Source of the DNA: Echiichthys vipera
Taxonomy: Eukaryota; Chordata; Actinopteri; Perciformes; Trachinidae
DNA: 64,000 nucleotides
Direction: 5' to 3'
Assembly (NCBI GenBank): GCA_963691815.1
Contig: OY829651.1
Coordinates: forward strand, 13,018,917-13,082,916
The notes under the pieces were generated by a model. That model was not told where the DNA came from. It did no database searches and saw only the letters and a program-made list of their open reading frames with translations. Below, piece after piece: positions 11,744 to 22,596 of the stretch. Within the stretch, counting starts at the first letter, position 1. The number at the start of each line of letters is the position of its first letter. Both the position numbers and the translations under genes were made by a program.

Positions 11744-14700
11744 ATAGAAAGAGTAGCAGCAGCATCCTCTGCTGTCAACCTGAAGCACTTTAAACACTAA
11801 AAATATGCGTCTGTGTTAGCATTGGAAATGACAGGGAGGTTTTGAATGCTGCGGCACAATGTCTGCTGACTGTCGAATATATAAATTCAACACTGATGTA
11901 GCTGTTTGTGTACTCATTTCTAAATACTAAACGTTCAAGTTATAATTTATATGTTTCACTATCATATGTCTAACATATGAGATTGACCTGACTCAATTGA
12001 AGGGGAAAATAAGAAGTACATAATGAAAAAAACCAAATTGTGATTCACTGCATCTGTGCCTCTGACAGCAATGTTTCTGAAATAATGAGATCTTTGGCAT
12101 GGTTTACCCTGAAAGGTATGAGCCAGCAGAAATGAGGATGACAGGAAAAGTCAAACAACCAGGAGAGTTTTTATCGCAGGCTTTCATCCGGGCTTACTAT
12201 TGGCTATCGTCTTGGCACTCTAACCACTATCTTGTCTGTTTTAATCACAGCCTTGTGAAGAATTATTTAGGTGAGATGCTGACTTTTCATCATAAAGAGA
12301 AGTATAGCGCTGTAGAGGGACGGGATATGGGTGGGGTGAGATGAAGAGGAGGAAGAGAAGGAGAAGTAGGGGATGAGACACCACTGGGATGAAATTTTGA
12401 GGATGCCAAGGTCAACACTCACTATGAAATGAAACGCTGCCAAACACAGTAAAACACACACACACACACACATAGCCATAGTAGCTCCTCCCTGAAGACA
12501 ACTTTCTGAGAACTGCTAAATAACCACTGGGCTCACACTTGGCTATATGTGCCTACATCTCATATCATCATATTGTAATTCAAGCGGTTTGAGAGAAAAC
12601 AAGAGTTCTGCACCCCCTTGGCTCTGTTTTAAGGCTTTAGAAAATCTAGCCTGTGACAGGAGACTTTGGCAAATCATAAGTCATTTCAGTGAGAGAGAGC
12701 ATTTCTATTGGCTCAGAACATAAGGGGAGCTACAAGAGGAGGTCTCACTCTGCTGCAGCTTTGAGCGTCGGAACTAAAAAATAAAAACTGGGCATAAACT
12801 TGACAAAGGAAGCATAACTTAACATTTAGCTTCCGAAAAAAATAAATAATTTGATGCAGTGTGTAGTTGTGCACAGCGGAGTAGGAGCTCTCAAGCTCAG
12901 CTCTGTCCACAATTTAGAGAATGTAATTAATATTTTCCCTCATTAATAATGTATTTATTCACCCACTCACAACCGATCCTCTATTAATTAACCTCAGGGC
13001 CGCGGATATAACTGTTGTCTGTGAATTACTAAGCTCACTATCTGAATAATGCTATAACAGCAGTAAATTCAGCATACATATGCATACAAACAAAATAAAA
13101 TACAGGTCTCACAAAAAAATTAACCCCCTGTACACAATCACCAAACGCGTATCTGTTCACAGAAGCTGGATTAGTGCTGAACCGAACGTACTTGTACACT
13201 GGCATATTTCCATTTCTTTTGGCAACCAAATATGCTGCCATACTGTAATTCTGCTAAATCACACTTGCAACTGCCATTCAGAGGACATGACATTCTATTC
13301 CTCCCACTTGCAACTGCTATCTATTTTAGTGTATATTACTTATATTTTACCGATCAAATAGTAAATGATGTTGATGAAATGGTAAATTATTGTTGTATGT
13401 TGTGCTTCCCCCTCCAGATTGTCTAACAGGGCCTCACATAATAAAACTGGTGTACAGTGAATAAAGGTTTTCACCAAAACAGTTCAGTACAGCACAGTAT
13501 GTAGAGTAGGTTTCTCCGAACTATTTTGGCATCTTGCTGCACTGAAGCATCGTGAAGGTAAATGAAGTTCTTTCTCTATGACTAATTTTCAACTTACTCT
13601 GCACCATACCTTGTTATACTATTTATGGTTTTAGATTCACATAACACACACACATTACTAACATCTTCCTTCCCTTTGGCAAGACTGCAAACTGTGCTAT
13701 AGGATACACACTCTTGACCGTCATGTTACTTTTTCATTGATGCCATTTCAGATCCTCTCTTTTATTGTGTAGTAAACACAAGGGAAATATCCATATTACA
13801 CAATGCAGTCATACCCCAGAAGGAATGTCTTAAACTGTACCCTAAAAGGTTATTTGATTTTTCAATATAATCCATATAGTCCATTAAAGACTCATCCTTT
13901 AGTCCACTTATAAAATTTGAATGAGACAAAAACAATGTTCTTGTTTGACTGCATGTTGAACTAGTTATCAGTCTTAAAACATTCATGCTTATTCATAATA
14001 AAGTACTTGGTGCAGACGGGGAGAATAGTGGAAACATTGTAACATCACATGGGTATTTACCCAACTATAAGAGTGCCTTTTGTAATTCTTTCAAAGGCCT
14101 CCCCTAACTACCAAAGTGCTTTCTGTTATCGTGCATTTTTTTGCCAATATAGATAGGGAGTCAAACAACAGTCAAACTCTTTATCGCAGTAGTTCAATCA
14201 ACCTCTGCCTTCCAACTCTCCATTAAGATATATGAAAACTACTATGAAATATATAGATTTCTTAATATATACATTTTCTGTCTTTTGATTGCATTCATCA
14301 ACATAATTTCCCAGGAGTTCCCTGAAGGCAACAGATGCTAAATAATGGATTGGCCTGAAAGCTGTTATGCTCTGTGAGGGAGTGTCTGCAACTCTCTTGG
14401 GGAACAAACAGGCCGAGCAGCTTTGAAACCAGCGGAAGCAGGCAAGCCTGGGTTAGAATTAGTATTGTGTTCTGTCAGGCCAAATATTTGGTGCTGAGAC
14501 AATGCAATACAGTTCCATTACAATGCCAGAGCCTTGCAGGCAGAGACATCAAAGGCCCAGTTTTTCTCAGCCTCAGTTTACCAAGACAATGAAGAGATGG
14601 AGATATAGTTTAGACTAATTTCAAAGAGAACTACTGACAGTTTCATTATGAACATGTAAGGAGCTGAAATAATGAAATACTACAGTATGCACATCAAAGT

Positions 14701-15653
14701 TTAAAACTGTGTGTGGATGCCCAACCTAAAGTAGAACCAATGTTTTGTATCTCTCTTCTTATATTAACATGAACATCTCTTTTACAAAGCTACACAAATT
14801 AGACCCCAAACCTCTGAAACAAATTCTTCATTAGTGTATAATGACTTATTTGTGACACCGCTTATTTTCATCATCCAGATTTATGTACTTCCAGTTGTAT
14901 CCAATAGCATGACAATCTGTTCTGATAGATTAACTTATCTTAAAAACAATGGCGTAAAAGTCAGTCTTCCATTTATTATCAATCTAGTAGCTTCAGGCTG
15001 TGTGTCTTCATGCTCTGGCTCGTGTGTTGTAAACTTTGGCAACAACTTCTTCATGTTCAGAAATCTAGACTCAACTACCACAAGATCAATAACTGATTTT
15101 TTTATGTTGACGTGCAAATCAAAACAATATACAAATGTGCTTGGTCTAACAATCTCTTTCTTGCAATAAAAAAATGTCTTCAATTTGGATGACAACCTTG
15201 ATTGAGATAATATTTGTTCAATAAAATATCTGGAGTAGTCTTGTGAACTGTCACATTTCCCACTGGGACCACTGAAGCATACTTTTGGGAGGCTTTAAAT
15301 CTCAAGAATCAGCATGTAGGCCACAGCACAAACACTTTAGAACACAAAGAGGACACAGGATTCAGTCAAGGGTTTTAAATGCCTCAGTAGAGGTAGAATA
15401 TAATGGAGAGAACTGCACCCTGCTGAAGAAAAATGGCACACCTTTGACGTGGCTGAAGAGCATTTGTGCCGCAGCATGGCATGTGTCACAGCTACTCTCC
15501 TGGAAACCTTCATTCATTTTATTGCATTTCTTAATAAAAAAACAAAAAGGACTGTTGAAGGGCTTTAGAAGGACCAACATTTTGAATCCGGACTAGTTTA
15601 TTAATTGTATATTATTAAATGTAAAAATAACATTCCCCCCATATTCTAAATCA

Positions 15654-15658
<5 letters not shown>
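11744..15658. other. Non-coding stretch, no gene recognised
   Basis: A short CA run lies at about 12454-12472. Open frames at 14834-15169 and 14935-15195 overlap on opposite strands. Neither shows a domain, signal peptide or splice-site framing, so I do not call them. The rest is AT-rich and shows no known repeat family. Confidence 0.5.

Positions 15659-15729
<71 letters not shown>
15659..15729. repeat. Compound microsatellite (AT)22 then (AG)13
   Basis: 22 AT units at 15659-15702 pass directly into 13 AG units at 15703-15728. Compound repeats of this kind arise by slippage. Confidence 0.97.
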
Positions 15730-15980
15730 CAACATTTAACCATTAATAACTACCTATACGACAAACGTCTATCATGTAAAAATTACATACCTGTCTGTCA
15801 AGGCATGAGTTACGATTTTTTTCCCATTAAACCTCACAATAGAAAGCCGAAATCCAGGCTGAGAAGAAATTGAAAGACTCCTCCTGGCTGTTCTTGCAGA
15901 AAAGTCAAGTCTGGAGAAGGGTACAGAGACAGCTGTCAGCCTGTTAAATGTCATTTCTGTTCCCCCTTCCTCGTGTTCTT
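15730..15980. other. Non-coding stretch with a short minus-strand open frame
   Basis: A minus-strand frame runs from an ATG at about 15954 for some 55 codons to a GACAG|GTATGT donor-like site near 15790. It has no recognisable domain. I see no further exon, so I do not call a gene. Confidence 0.4.
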
Positions 15981-16060
15981 TCTGTGGTCACCTATCCTGT
16001 GTTTTAATGCAGCCAAGTTCACGATATAGTTGTTCTCAAATACATGTTTTTTTCTCTTTC
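15981..16060. repeat. Direct repeat, left copy
   Basis: TCTGTGGTCACCTATCCTGT and the following bases repeat at 17421-17500, exactly 1440 bp downstream. Over the first 50 bases I count 42 identities; similarity then becomes weak. The pair brackets the long-armed element at 16256-17418. Its family is unknown. Confidence 0.7.
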
Positions 16061-16185
16061 TGTTGTCAGACAACCAAATGAGGAACGGATAACCTTTGAT
16101 TTAATTGTGCCTCAAATGTCATCCAAGTTGCTGTGCCGCAATGGTAATCAAATCGTTATTTTATAACACAATTGACATAATCAAC

Positions 16186-16245
16186 TAGAGGTGTGATGAG
16201 ATCTCGCAAAATATTAAAACTTGACGATATTTCTCGTTGAGGGGA
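16186..16245. mobile_element. Possible hAT-like terminal fragment
   Basis: TAGAGGTGTGATGAGATCTC is similar to a terminal sequence of short DNA elements seen in teleosts that contain GATCTCGC motifs. Only about 60 bp are present before the next element begins, so this is a fragment at best. Confidence 0.35.
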
Positions 16246-16255
16246 AACCTTGTCT

Positions 16256-17418
16256 AGTGGTGGCTGTTGGTCTTTCAAAGAGGGGAAGCTCTTTTTTTCC
16301 GGCCTACATCATAAGTGTTTGTTTATTTATATGTAAATACTACCCTATTTTCAAGAAAATTATCTGTGACCTTGACATACCAACTAGGCGTCTTTTCCAG
16401 GGACTTGACCAGTGTCCTCTCAAGGGCCGCTAGGCCGCTAAAAGTGGCCTTGGCCCTGCTGGAGCTGCTGCACCAGGCTACTGTGAAGTGTGACCGCCTG
16501 TGAGTGTGAGTGATCGCAGAGTGACACTCTACGCTTCCCCATTGAAGTGAGTAGAAGCCGAGCGTCCGACTGTGTAAAACGATGTGGAACTGTGGGGATG
16601 AATGAGAAGGAAGTTGCGCCGGTTACCTGTGATAAGTAGCTGATTCTGAACAAAAGATGCAACAAGCATTCGAGCGTGCATTTAGTACCGCAGTACATGT
16701 TTCACTTTTTTTTTTTTTGTTACATTTTAGGGTAAGCTGAGCTTCCCTTGCAGTCTTAGAGCTCAGCTTCTCCTGACTCCTGACTGTTCAACTGCAGCGA
16801 AAACTAGACGGCCATGGGATAAATGCTGGGCTTTTTCCCGCCCATCAGACGCTCAGCGTCTCTGGGGATCTATGGGACAGTGGGCTGGCCCGGATGCTCG
16901 GCTTCTGCATAATGATTGGATGAGCTATTTGAGGCGGAATCCTTTTTTGATTGACAGCTAAATGAGCGAATCAGCGATCTTGAAGAATAAACATTAACCG
17001 GAGCATTTTCCGTTTTTCATTCCGTTGTTCTGAACTGATCCGGAGATTTTACCGATCCCCAGCGACTTTGTCTTTGTTAAAAACGACTAGCGTTGTGTTT
17101 GGCGACTCTGTTCTGTCACTACGGGTTCTTTCCCCAACGAGCAGCGGCAGCTGCGGAGCTTCTCCCCCGATCACGATCACTCACCCTTCACAGTAGCCTG
17201 GCGCAGCAGCTCCAGCTGGGCCAAGACCATTTAAGCAGCCTACCTCTGCTGGCCATTGACACTGGTCAAGTCCCTGGAAAAGACGCCTAGTTGGTACGAC
17301 AAGGTCACAGATCATTTTTTTTTAAAGGAACGAAGGGTAGAATTACCATATGAATAAACAAACACATTTATGATGTAGGCCAGAAAAATTTAAACTTAAA
17401 AGACCAGCAGCCGCCACT
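16256..17418. mobile_element. Foldback-type DNA element with about 255-bp inverted arms
   Basis: The left arm (16256-about 16510) reappears reverse-complemented at about 17165-17418. Shared blocks in order are AGTGGxGGCTGxTGGTCTTT, GGCCTACATCATAA, TGTTTGTTTATT, ATCTGTGACCTTG, ACCAACTAGGCGTCTTTTCC, AGGGACTTGACCAGTGTC, TGGAGCTGCTG and AGGCTACTGTGAAG. The arms differ by scattered substitutions and small gaps. The roughly 650-bp centre is GC-richer, contains the perfect small palindrome AGACGCTCAGCGTCT near 16845, and shows no transposase domain. This is the structure of a non-autonomous DNA transposon with long terminal inverted repeats. I cannot name its superfamily and no clear target duplication is visible. 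An inverted segmental duplication is the alternative. Confidence 0.72.
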
Positions 17419-17420
17419 GC

Positions 17421-17500
17421 TCTGTGGTAACCTATACTGTGTTTTAATGCCTTCAAATTCATGATTTAGTGAATGTCATTAACATGTTCTTCTGTTTTTG
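17421..17500. repeat. Direct repeat, right copy
   Basis: Second copy of the sequence at 15981-16060 (starts TCTGTGGTAACCTATACTGT). It begins only two bases after the right end of the foldback element. Confidence 0.7.
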
Positions 17501-19094
17501 TTGCGACACAACAGACTAAGTAGGAAAAAAATATAGGCTCATGCATAGCTTCCACCTGTTAACCAGCAATCATTTCACAGCAGATATGTGTTTTATTGAC
17601 AAAACACAAATTTAAAATGTTAAAGGCTTACTACTGTTTTCCTGGATTACGAATCAAAACGAAAATGATAACAATATAACTGTCACAATTTACAAGTATC
17701 GGCTTGGGTGTTGGATTTCTACTTCAGTGGTTATATCCATTATGTGTACATAGTGGTGTGCTACCAACTGATGCAAGAAGTTGTAATCTTTGCATTTAAT
17801 AGCAGGACTTAATGTCCATTACTGGATGTACTGCAGAAGATGATCATTTAGCTTATGTGCTATCCAAGTTAATGTCTTATCTGTGTTAAAATGGCTATAC
17901 TACACAACCGATCTGCAAAGCTGTCAGAGCATACAGTCTAATCAGAATTTTTTGAAAAGCTTTCATTTTAATGAGGTTTGTTTGGGCTTTATCTCAAAAG
18001 AAAACTATAATGTCTCCAAAAATGCATCACATGCATCAAATATGTGTAAATTACTTATAACAATAACTGTGTAGCAGTCCAAACTTCTGAATTAATCTAA
18101 TTTATTTACTAACAGCCTTTTCATTAAACTTAATTATTTCAGACTTCCCGTAGGTATGAATCAAACAAAAATAATGATAATAATCACTAATACAAATGAA
18201 AACAGACAAGATATTTCGGAAATTATCACATCCACCACCTTTGTTCCACTTGCTCACTTTCTGGAGAATAATGAGCAGTGTAAAAATATTTTTGGTTTAT
18301 TATAAAATTGTGGCGGGACAAATAAGGCCAGGAAACATTGCATTACACTGTCAAACAACAGACTGATTACAAAAAACTGGGATGTCTGCAGTACAGTCTT
18401 GTAAAACAACAATTAGGTAAGATATCTGCTAATAATCTGCTGATGCCTATTGGTTGTAGGCACACTGTTATGTTTGGTTTTCCAATGTTCAGGGGCTATG
18501 GGGCAACAATTCCTGCACTATTACTGATGTTCTGCAGATAAATCAAAGCTCAAATCAAAGCTTATCGATCATAATTTAATTTCAAATATATTTGAAATAC
18601 ACATGTATGAAAAAAAGTGAATAGCCTTGGTTCTGAACAGTATTTCCAATGGAGGTTTTTGTTTTTACCTTGCACATGAGATGGCTTTTATATAGGCAGG
18701 AGAATTGGTCTGAACAATGTCAACTGCATTTCCCATGAAAATACAGTAAATTGTGATGATAATGTTTGTGACTAAAATTCTACCTTTGTTTCTTCTCATA
18801 GTAGAGCGCAGATAAAATAATAAATACATACATGTTTTGGCCAGTACCTTCTCATTAGATTTATTTCAATAAATTGAACATAATTATAGAACTTTATTGC
18901 ACTTCTCATTCATTCTGCTTGACATGAGTGGCAATGATGTGGTATATAACTGGGTTGTGTGCTAGACAGCAGTTGAAAACTGTTAATTAAGAGATCACAC
19001 TTCGAAAATGCATGTACTTATTTTTAGGTTGCAAACATAGCCTGGAACTGACGCTGTAGCAGCCACAATAGTGTTTGTTCTTGGTAATTTGGTA
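17501..19094. other. Non-coding stretch, no gene recognised
   Basis: AT-rich sequence. No known repeat family or exon is recognised. Confidence 0.55.
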
Positions 19095-19220
19095 TAGGGG
19101 TGTACCATATAAAGGGTATAGACGGTAGGACGGTAGGAATTTGCACTATGGTGTGGAATTGACTCTGCCGTGTAACCATCAGAGCAGCTCTGAAATAACC
19201 ACACAATGTGCGCAGGCAAA
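19095..19220. mobile_element. Possible hAT-type terminal fragment
   Basis: TAGGGGTGTACCATAT is followed by GGTATAGACGGTAGGACGGT, then TTTGCACTATGGTGTGGAAT. This resembles a known teleost hAT-type terminus built from GGTATxGACGGTAT units. No matching right end was found, so the extent is uncertain. Confidence 0.42.
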
Positions 19221-21547
19221 AACAAATAGATCCAGTCTGCAAAGGAAGAGACCTATGTGAAAAAATAATTCCTGGCCGTAGTGGCCGATGCTGACTGCTG
19301 TCATCTCTCGCATCTCAGCGCAACTGTCTCAGCACGTCAAATACTGGCAAGCCGGGAGACCTGCTCCATGCGCTTCCTGTAGGCCTGCGGTCACAATGCT
19401 CCTGATATTTCTGCATTGTTCCTCTCCAAAAATTCTGCTTCGCACCTGTTGTTGTATTTGCAATCGTTTTAGTCTGGTTAAATCATGGTTAAATCACCAC
19501 CAGATTGACTCTTTCTACTTATTACTATATATTTAAGGAAGTTAGCACTTCATTGTGAGTGTTTCTTTCCGCTATGAAGTAACATCTTCAAAAAACGGTG
19601 CAAAAGGATCGAAGAATCTCAATTTGATTTTTTTATGGTATCATTTCCATTGAAAGACAATAAATTATATTGAATTAAGGCTCAGTCCTAGCATATCGAA
19701 CCTGTAGATTAGGGCAGAATATTAGACTAGATTAGATTTTTTGGTGGGAGAATGGAGATCACAATTCTCTCAAAATTAACTTCTGTAACCAGAACAAAAC
19801 AATTGCTTTCTTCACCTTTGCATGTCTTTGTCCTAGAAAGAAACAAATAAGCCTTTTAATTCAAATTCATCTCAAAAGATCAAATAAAGAAAATAAGATT
19901 TTTCATAGGGTCCCCAAAATGCTAGAACTGGCCCTGCTAGTTGGTGCATTTAACATTGGAGGAGTTGTCCTTCAGAAATGAAATTGCCTACATGGCTGAA
20001 TGGAGGTTGCAATATTTTAATGATTATTTGTGCGTCCCTACTGTTGATCACCGGAAAGGTATGAGAACATTGGCAGATATGCATCGCCTTAATCAAAGGG
20101 ATGATCAGGCCAGACATCTAGATGTCAAACTAACTACAGGAGACCAATTAAATTGTAAAGAATCAAGCCATAAGCTCGGAAGGACATGTCAACACCAGCA
20201 CTCACTCTTAAGAAGGGACTGTTAAATTCAAGTACAAGAGTCCATAAAATGTGGACTGAGATGACAATGCAGTTGCCCCACATGTCAGTAAAAAGTATTT
20301 TTTTTGCCATAAAGCTCACAAAATGGACAACCTTGGTTTAACAAGGCCCTGTCAAAAATAATGACTTGATTTTATAAAGATTAACTGGTCAGTTTTCCTC
20401 AAATCCTGAGTGCACTGAATGCACAGGGCCCTGACCGGGCACAATTAGACCTCAGGTGCTCAACCTACTACAATCCCACCGGGAAAAAAAAGTGACTTTT
20501 GTAAAAAAAATACAGAAATAGGGAAGTAGACGACACCAACCACCGCACATGGGAATCATCAGTCACTGTAAAGTAACAGAGATTGAATCTCACCTAAAAA
20601 GATGACATCCAATTGAAATCCTGTTTCAAGGACAAGCCACAGTGAATGGAAAATTGGATGCTCCTTTGACCCAAGGGTGGATAATGTCACAGTGCATGCA
20701 AGACCATGTCCAGATCCTGCGAAGGGACGGTGGATCTTAGGAGCAGATACTGAAAAGTTTCCTCACTTAACGGCAAAATTAACATCTTTGATTGCTGTCC
20801 CTGATCCTTGCAGGGGAAGTTTTCTGTTTTGTCTGCCTCCAATTGTTTGTACAGAAATTTGAGTATGCCATTGGCTGTCACAGAAGAGCGAATCTAAACA
20901 CAACCAGTCGTGCACAGCAGACCTAGAGGTCTAGAATTCCACCAGTTGAAGGCTAAAACGATCAAGCAATAAAGGGAACAGCAATCCAAGGAAGGTGCCC
21001 ACAGACTGACAGCCAATCCACACACAGCTAGTGTGTTCAGTGTAACCCACACATGTAGGTCACAATACAGACTCTCACACACTGCACCCTGACTATAGTG
21101 AGGATCAAATAATCAATAATACCGTGGGGCAGGCGACTGTACCTTAAAGAAACTATCCAAAGACCCTGGCCATGCAGGAATCATTAACTCTCCTGTACAT
21201 ATGAAATGTGTACTGGAGTTAATGGATAGTTACAATGTGAGAAAGATCAATGTGTGAATTAAACTTAATTTGCATTTAATAACTTATCAGCCATTCTTGA
21301 TTAGGCTAAATGTAAAAAAAGAAAGAAAAAGGCACAACACATACAGCAATTCATACTATGGTTTCTATTGGATCTAATTCAAAAGATCTGGTCAGAAAGC
21401 CAACTAGATTCTCATTTGTGACAGCAATCCGCCAGATTTGGAACAGTTGTATGTTGGCAAAGCGCCACCTACTTAGTTACTCACGTCATTTTCCTGTTCA
21501 ACCTCGCTTATGTATACAAAAGGAACTTCAATAATGGGATTTTTCCT
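19221..21547. other. Non-coding stretch, no gene recognised
   Basis: Mostly unique. A short stretch near 19905-19940 (GGGTCCCCAAAATGCTAGAA then CTGGCCCTGCTAG) looks like the edge of a DNA-transposon relic. No coding exon is recognised. Confidence 0.5.
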
Positions 21548-22410
21548 TTAGCAAAACTCACGGATAGGGCAAGGAGGGCATTAATCAGAGAGGTGGCACA
21601 GAGACCTAAGGTAACCCTGGAGGAGCTGCCGAGTTCCACAGCAGAGACTGGAGTATCTGTACACAGGAGGAAATAAGCCCTACGCTCCATAGAGTTTGGC
21701 TTTATGGCAGAGTGGCCAGAAGAAAGCCATTACTTTCAGCAAAAAACAAAATGGCACGTTTTGAGTTTGCCACAAGGCATGTGGGAGACTCCCAAAATGT
21801 ATGGAGGAAGGTCCTATGGTCTGTTGAGTCCAAAATTGAACTTTTCGGCCATCAAAGAAAACGCTATGTCTGGTGCAAACCCAACACATCACATCACCCA
21901 CAGAACACCATCCCCATAGTGAAACATGGTGGTGGCAGCATCATGCTTTGGGGATGTTTTTCAGCAGCCTGGGAAACTCGTCAGAGTTGAGGGAAAGATG
22001 GATGGTACTAAATACAGGGATATTCTTGAGCAAAATATGTACTACTCTTTGCGTGATTTGAGGCTAGGACGAAGGTTCACCTTCCAACAGGAAAATGACC
22101 CCAAACACACTGCTAAGGCAACACTTGAGTGGTTTAAGGGGAAACATGTAAATTCATTGGAATGGCCTAGTCAAAGCCCAGGCCTCAATCCGATATAAAA
22201 TCTGTGGTCAGACTTAAAGATTGCTGTTCACAAGCGCAAACCATGCAACGTGAAGGAGCTGGAGCAGTTTTGCAAGGAAGAATGGGCAAAAATCCCAATG
22301 GAAGATGTGGAAAAATCATAAAGACTCATCCAAAGCAACTTGCAGCTGTGATTGCCGCAAAAGGTGGCTCCATTATTGACTTTAAGGGGGTGAATAGTTA
22401 TGCACATTAA
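21548..22410 (+). pseudogene. Tc1 transposase pseudogene
   Basis: The family enzyme (about 340 residues) cuts and pastes the element. It has two N-terminal helix-turn-helix units and a DDE nuclease domain. Here the N-terminal helix-turn-helix part is missing up to about LTDRARRALIREV. The rest follows the family order: VTLEEL, ARRKPLL, HVGD, VWRKVLW, KRYVW, HTIPIVKHGGGSIMLWGCF, KDLRLG-like RDLRLGRRFTFQQ, NDPKHTAK, LEWPSQSPGLNP, KEEWAKIP and LAAVIAAKGGS. It is broken by a stop at 21674, frameshifts near 21680-21712, near 21970 and near 22310, and a stop at 22196. All three catalytic positions are lost: WSDE reads WSVE (codon 21823), QQDND reads QQEND (codon 22091), and the NPIEN glutamate is the stop at 22196. 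Confidence 0.95.
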
Positions 22411-22594
22411 CTTTTTTCTGTTATTTTGTCTTACTTGTTTGCTTCACAATAAAAAAATTTAAAAATCGTCAAAGTTGTCGGCATGTTGAGTAAATTAAAT
22501 GATGCAAATCCTCAAACAATCCATGTTAATTCCAGGTTGTAAGGCAACAAAACATAAAAAGCTACAAGGGGGTGAATACTTTTGCAAGGCACTG
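21548..22594 (+). mobile_element. Tc1-type transposon, 5'-truncated, right end intact
   Basis: The right end is an about 200-bp terminal repeat finishing GGTGAATACTTTTGCAAGGC ACTG, followed by TA (22595-22596), the expected Tc1/mariner target duplication. Just inside, the sequence GGGGGTGAATAGTTATGCAC repeats the same motif, as in Tc1 elements with two binding sites per terminal repeat. The transposase relic fills the rest. The left terminal repeat and the first part of the transposase gene are missing, since sequence upstream of 21548 is unrelated. The element cannot move by itself. Confidence 0.93.
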
Positions 22595-22596
22595 TA

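Noticed and set aside
14834..15195. Overlapping 111- and 86-codon frames on opposite strands
   Set aside because: No recognisable domain in either and no splice-site framing.
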